64,000 bases of DNA, taken from assembly GCA_011033025.1 (NCBI GenBank), contig WFMF01000084.1:494378-558377 (forward strand), read 5' to 3'. Of this stretch, positions 60,613 to 64,000 are shown piece by piece. Source of the stretch: Beroe forskalii (Eukaryota > Ctenophora > Nuda > Beroida > Beroidae). The notes beneath the pieces are model-generated. The model worked only from the letters and a program-made list of their open reading frames with translations, was not told the DNA's origin and made no database searches. Position numbers and translations under genes: made by a program. The stretch's first letter is position 1; every line of letters starts with the position of its first letter.

Positions 60613-61846
60613 AGGCCCCCGACCATGAAATTTCAAATTTTAATTTTCCATTTTTTATGGTGGAATGTGTTCTTATGAATGAAATATCAACAATAAGAGC
60701 AGGGCCGTCGAGAGGGGGCGTTACGGCGACAACTGTCGCCGGCCCCAGCCTCCAAGATAGGCCAAAAAATGCCAAGATAGAAAAATATTTTCGATTATTG
60801 TATTGAGATGGCAATTTCATTTACTCAAAACGTCTGGCTTCTGGGGGCTGCCGCCAGATATCAAAAAATAGTGAGAAATGCCATTGAGGCAATCATGCGA
60901 TTCATTCAGATCGTCTGGCTTCTGGTGGCTGCCGCCCCCAGACCCCTGCTTATCATTGCAGTGGAATTGCTTTCTTGATGTTGCCTCGACATGAAACGTC
61001 AAATAGAGACAGAAATGCTAATGAGACGGTCATTCCATTTACTCAGAAAGTCAGAAAGTCTGGCTTCTGGGGGCTGCTGCCCCCAGACTCCCTGCTTATC
61101 ATTGCAGTGGAATTGCTTTCTTGATGTTGCCTCGACATGAAACGTCAAATAGAGACAAAAATGCTAAAGAGACGGTCATTTCATTTACTCAGAACGTCTG
61201 GCTTCTGGGGGCTGCCGCCCCCAGACCCCTGCTCTGAATGAAAAATGGCTCATTGTGGAAAAGAAAATAGGCCCCTGGTAGGAATGTCGTCGGCCCCTAC
61301 AATCCTCTCGACGGCCCTGAATAAGAGCGAAAATCCGGTTTCTATATGATGCTCCAAGCCGCTAATAGCTAATTTAGTTACGAAATTCCTCAAAGGGCAG
61401 CAGAATTTTCCCTGTAGTGCGGCGGATATTTCTTCGTACGTGATGATGATACGTATCACATTACAGTGCATGTTACGTGTTATTCTAACAAAATCTATAT
61501 AGGGCAACAGTGGATATTCATGGGGTAAATTAAAATGCAATTATTCATCGGTAAAAATGATTTTACATACTCGGCAACCATTTTATCATTTAGACAATGT
61601 TTTGACCGACTCACCAAAAAAACTTTGGTCAAAATTGATTGTTCAGAAGTCTTATTATGAGGCATCAAAGATTGCCGTTTATTCAAATTATGGTATGTAA
61701 ACATGAATTCTCTGCTGCCCGACCTATTTTCAATCGCTCATAGCAGCTAAACTAATTGGAGTTAGAGGGTGGGACAAAGTACATTCTTCTTCACGCCTTA
61801 AGATCTATAAAATTAGCCAAAGTCAAAATTTTGCGTTCGGGGGCCT
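60613..61846. mobile_element. 1234-bp TTAA-flanked element, piggyBac-like
   Basis: TTAA occurs on both sides (60609-60612 and 61847-61850). The ends AGGCCCCCGA and TCGGGGGCCT are perfect inverted repeats of ten bases. TTAA targets are diagnostic of the piggyBac superfamily. There is no transposase, so it is non-autonomous. It splits the 22-bp minisatellite and itself contains a hAT-like element. Confidence 0.82.
60700..61319. mobile_element. 620-bp hAT-like element nested in the TTAA element
   Basis: The 8-bp direct repeat AATAAGAG lies at 60692-60699 and 61320-61327. The inverted ends are CAGGGCCGTCGAGAGG and CCTCTCGACGGCCCTG. CAGGG-type ends with an 8-bp duplication are typical of hAT elements. 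The interior is four tandem units of roughly 130 bp carrying the hairpin CTGGGGGCTGCCGCCCCCAG. It is non-autonomous. Confidence 0.9.
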
Positions 61847-61850
61847 TTAA

Positions 61851-62432
61851 AAGTATGATTATATGCTTACTTAGGGGTGTGAAAGGCTTACTTAGGGGTG
61901 TGAAAGGCTTACTTAGGGGTGTGAAAGGCTTACTTAGGAGTGTGATAGGCTAACTTAGGGGTATGATAGACTTACTTAGTAACTTAGGGGTGTGATAGGC
62001 TCACTTAGAGTGTGATAGGCTAACTTAGGAGTGTGATAGACTTACTTAGGAGATTGATAGGCTTAGTTAGGGGTGTGATAGGCTAACTTATGGACGTATT
62101 AGGCTTACTTAGGAGTGTGATAGGTTTCCTAAGGGGTGTGATCGGCTTACTTAGGGGTGTGATAGGCTTACTTAGGAGTGTGATAGACTTACTTAGGAGT
62201 GTGATAGGTTTCCTAAGGGGTGTGATTGGCTTACTTAGGGGTGTGATAGGCTAACTTAGGGGTGTGATGGGCTTACTTAGGAGTGTGAAAGGCTTACTTA
62301 GGAGTGTGATAGGCTAACTTAGGGGTATGATAGACTTACTTAAAGGTGTGATAGGCTTACTTAGAGTGTGATAGGCTAACTTAGGAGTGTGATAGACTTA
62401 CTTAGGGGTTTGATAGGCTTACCTAGGGTTGT
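61851..62432. repeat. 22-bp minisatellite, right block
   Basis: Continuation of the left block with the same unit and orientation, including GGTGTGAAAGG and TCCTAAGG variants. Confidence 0.95.
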
Positions 62433-63225
62433 GGTAATATTTACTTATTTATGTCTTTTAGTTTATTCTATTTTTTGCATTTAACTGTTTTCCTACCAAC
62501 TTTTGGGAGACGGTTGATTGCTAATCATATTTCAGCACTTCCGTACAGTACTTTATAGATAGAAATATACAAATCATCAAGGAACATTGTGCAATTAACA
62601 TTGTGGAGCGTGAGCAGAATGGGCTTTGATTGCATGCACAAAAACATGTTTCAAAGTCTTCGCATATACTCTTCAGCTAATTTTGAGCAGGTACATCCAT
62701 ACATATCCTTTGATACATGTCCCACGCATGGTTGAAATACCAGTTTTTGGCCCATTACTGTACTTCTGGGAACTTTTGGGCATATTTCGATTGACAAATT
62801 GTATATAAACGTGGCCATTGTGGTTCTATTGAGCTAAAAACAAAGTCTGTACGACCATCTTGGGCCGAGATACGAAAATCATCAAATACATGGCTCGCGT
62901 ATGGTCCAAAAATCAGTTTTTCGTCCATAACTTTTTTTCTGAGCATTTTAGGGAATATGTTTATTAACAAGTCGAATATAAACATGGCCATTGCGATTCG
63001 TTTGAGCTAAAAACGAAGTCTCTACGACCTTCCTGGGCCGAGATATGAATTTTACTCATACGCGCATAAGGGCGTGGCATGGGCGTAGTCCCACAGGCAT
63101 GTGAATAGCGATACATTTTATGTACCTAGATGTATCTGGTCCAGAATTGCCTGAAGAACAACCTGGAATGGTCAAAAATTCTGGGCAATGAAATGCATAC
63201 ACATCTGCAGCTGGCTACTAGAGTA

Positions 63226-64000
63226 TAACTTTTGGCAATAAATCAGAACTTCCTAATCCCGCATCAGTGAACCGCAGTGTACACATGTCAAATTTCATCA
63301 GAAAAGAAGTTATTTTTAAAATTCTTAATCATCATCAGGCTGAGGGTGTCCAGGATGTCATACTCATACCTAAACCTTATTGGGCACAATTATCACGGAC
63401 ATTACATTTACAGTCAGGCTGAGCACAGCAGCGTGGATAATAATGTCCTTGAAAATTATGTCCGTAATACTTATGTCCGTGATTTTCAGGTCCGTGAAAA
63501 TTAAGTATAGTATTTCCTTTAAAAAATTCTAGGGGAAAGACACAAAGTTTTTTCTTGATCTCATTAAGTCATTAAACGCGACTCTTCAGATTATTAAGTC
63601 TTCAGATTATTAAGTCTTCTTTTTCATATTATAATGTCCGCATGAAGTTAATATAGGTCCGTGAAACTTAAGTCCGTGATAATTATGTTCGATGAGGTAG
63701 TCAATAAATATCAAATAAATAACAAATATCTTCTCAAATCTCATGTTCAGTCATTTCATGTAGTCTAGACCTCCAAAGTATGTCTATAATCTAGAAGTAG
63801 AAGAACTAGCAGTATTAACGATATTCAAAGATACAAGCAGTATCTTTGAATATCGTTGATACTGCGTAGTACCAGTCAAGCAGTATCTACAATCTATATC
63901 TATAATAACATTTAACAAAGAAATATATCATTGATATCGCATCGCATTGAGGTCTCCAAATTCTATAAAATGTTTTTCAAGTGATGGCAGTGGTAACACT
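63226..64000. other. No supported gene; dispersed repeat
   Basis: At 63370-63560 a repeat with several copies of TTATGTCCGTGATTTTCAGG-like sequence is related to 41110-41380 and 51610-51900. Near 63815-63865 the sequence AACGATATTCAAAGATAC is followed by its inverted copy, a small hairpin. Confidence 0.5.

Larger units (their letters stand above)
58603..63225. mobile_element. 4.6-kb unit with inverted arms of about 530 bp
   Basis: The arms 58603-59133 and 62695-63225 are inverted copies; both carry GCCAGCTGCAGATGTG and CTCGGCCCAAGATGGTCGTA and encode the same meaningless peptide frames. Between them lie minisatellite blocks and nested elements. It may be a large foldback transposon or a rearrangement. 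No transposase is seen. Confidence 0.7.

Noticed and set aside
1-64000. CRISPR arrays, bacterial operons or viral genes
   Set aside because: All tandem repeats here lack unique spacers. Genes are intron-containing animal genes, and no viral protein was recognised.

Overview
This is nuclear DNA from an animal, most likely a marine invertebrate. It has GT-AG introns, metazoan protein families (HBS1, a FRMD4-type CUPID-domain scaffold, a CAP-domain membrane protein), TTAGGG-type repeats, tRNA-like Pol III sequences and many non-autonomous DNA transposons. The species cannot be fixed from sequence alone. Only about 7 percent of the window is convincingly coding; the rest is introns, minisatellites, segmental duplications and nested terminal-inverted-repeat (TIR) elements.

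Layout. 1-745: a broken coding-like relic or the end of an unidentified upstream gene. 1438-6261 (+): a complete ten-exon HBS1/HBS1L gene (589 aa as assembled here), the translational GTPase that works with Pelota in ribosome rescue; its first two introns are filled by two unrelated 18-bp minisatellites. 7074-15037: a tandem duplication of about 4 kb that carries the terminal exon of the next gene twice. 9853-28584 (-): the 3' half of a FRMD4-like gene, convergent with HBS1. Six exons join in phase and include a split CUPID domain; one further exon at 28473-28584 probably belongs to it. The FERM domain should lie at higher coordinates and was not identified securely. 28585-46900: no gene that I can support; it holds minisatellites, a duplicated block of about 2 kb (36953-38992 and 42144-43922), tandem repeats and a recurring CRE-flanked motif. 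46998-49480 (-): one long exon encoding a CAP domain, a fibronectin-III-like membrane-proximal region, one transmembrane helix and a cytoplasmic tail of 15-residue repeats whose stop codon lies inside the repeat array.

49500-64000 is mobile-element territory: three tRNA-like sequences, a 2.8-kb TIR element (54229-57062) with a foldback element inside it (9-bp target duplication, telomere-like arrays in opposite orientations), two palindromic elements, and a 4.6-kb unit (58603-63225) with inverted arms. The 4.6-kb unit contains a 22-bp minisatellite that was interrupted by a TTAA-flanked element, itself interrupted by a hAT-like element with an 8-bp target duplication.

The genes do not form an obvious pathway. 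The most notable items are the nested transposons with recognisable target duplications, the telomere-like foldback element, the tail repeat with a mid-array stop codon, the frameshifted duplicate last exon, the NKxD to NKxE change in HBS1, and the recurring CRE-flanked motif. All similarity statements rest on recognised motifs and remembered family features, not on database searches.
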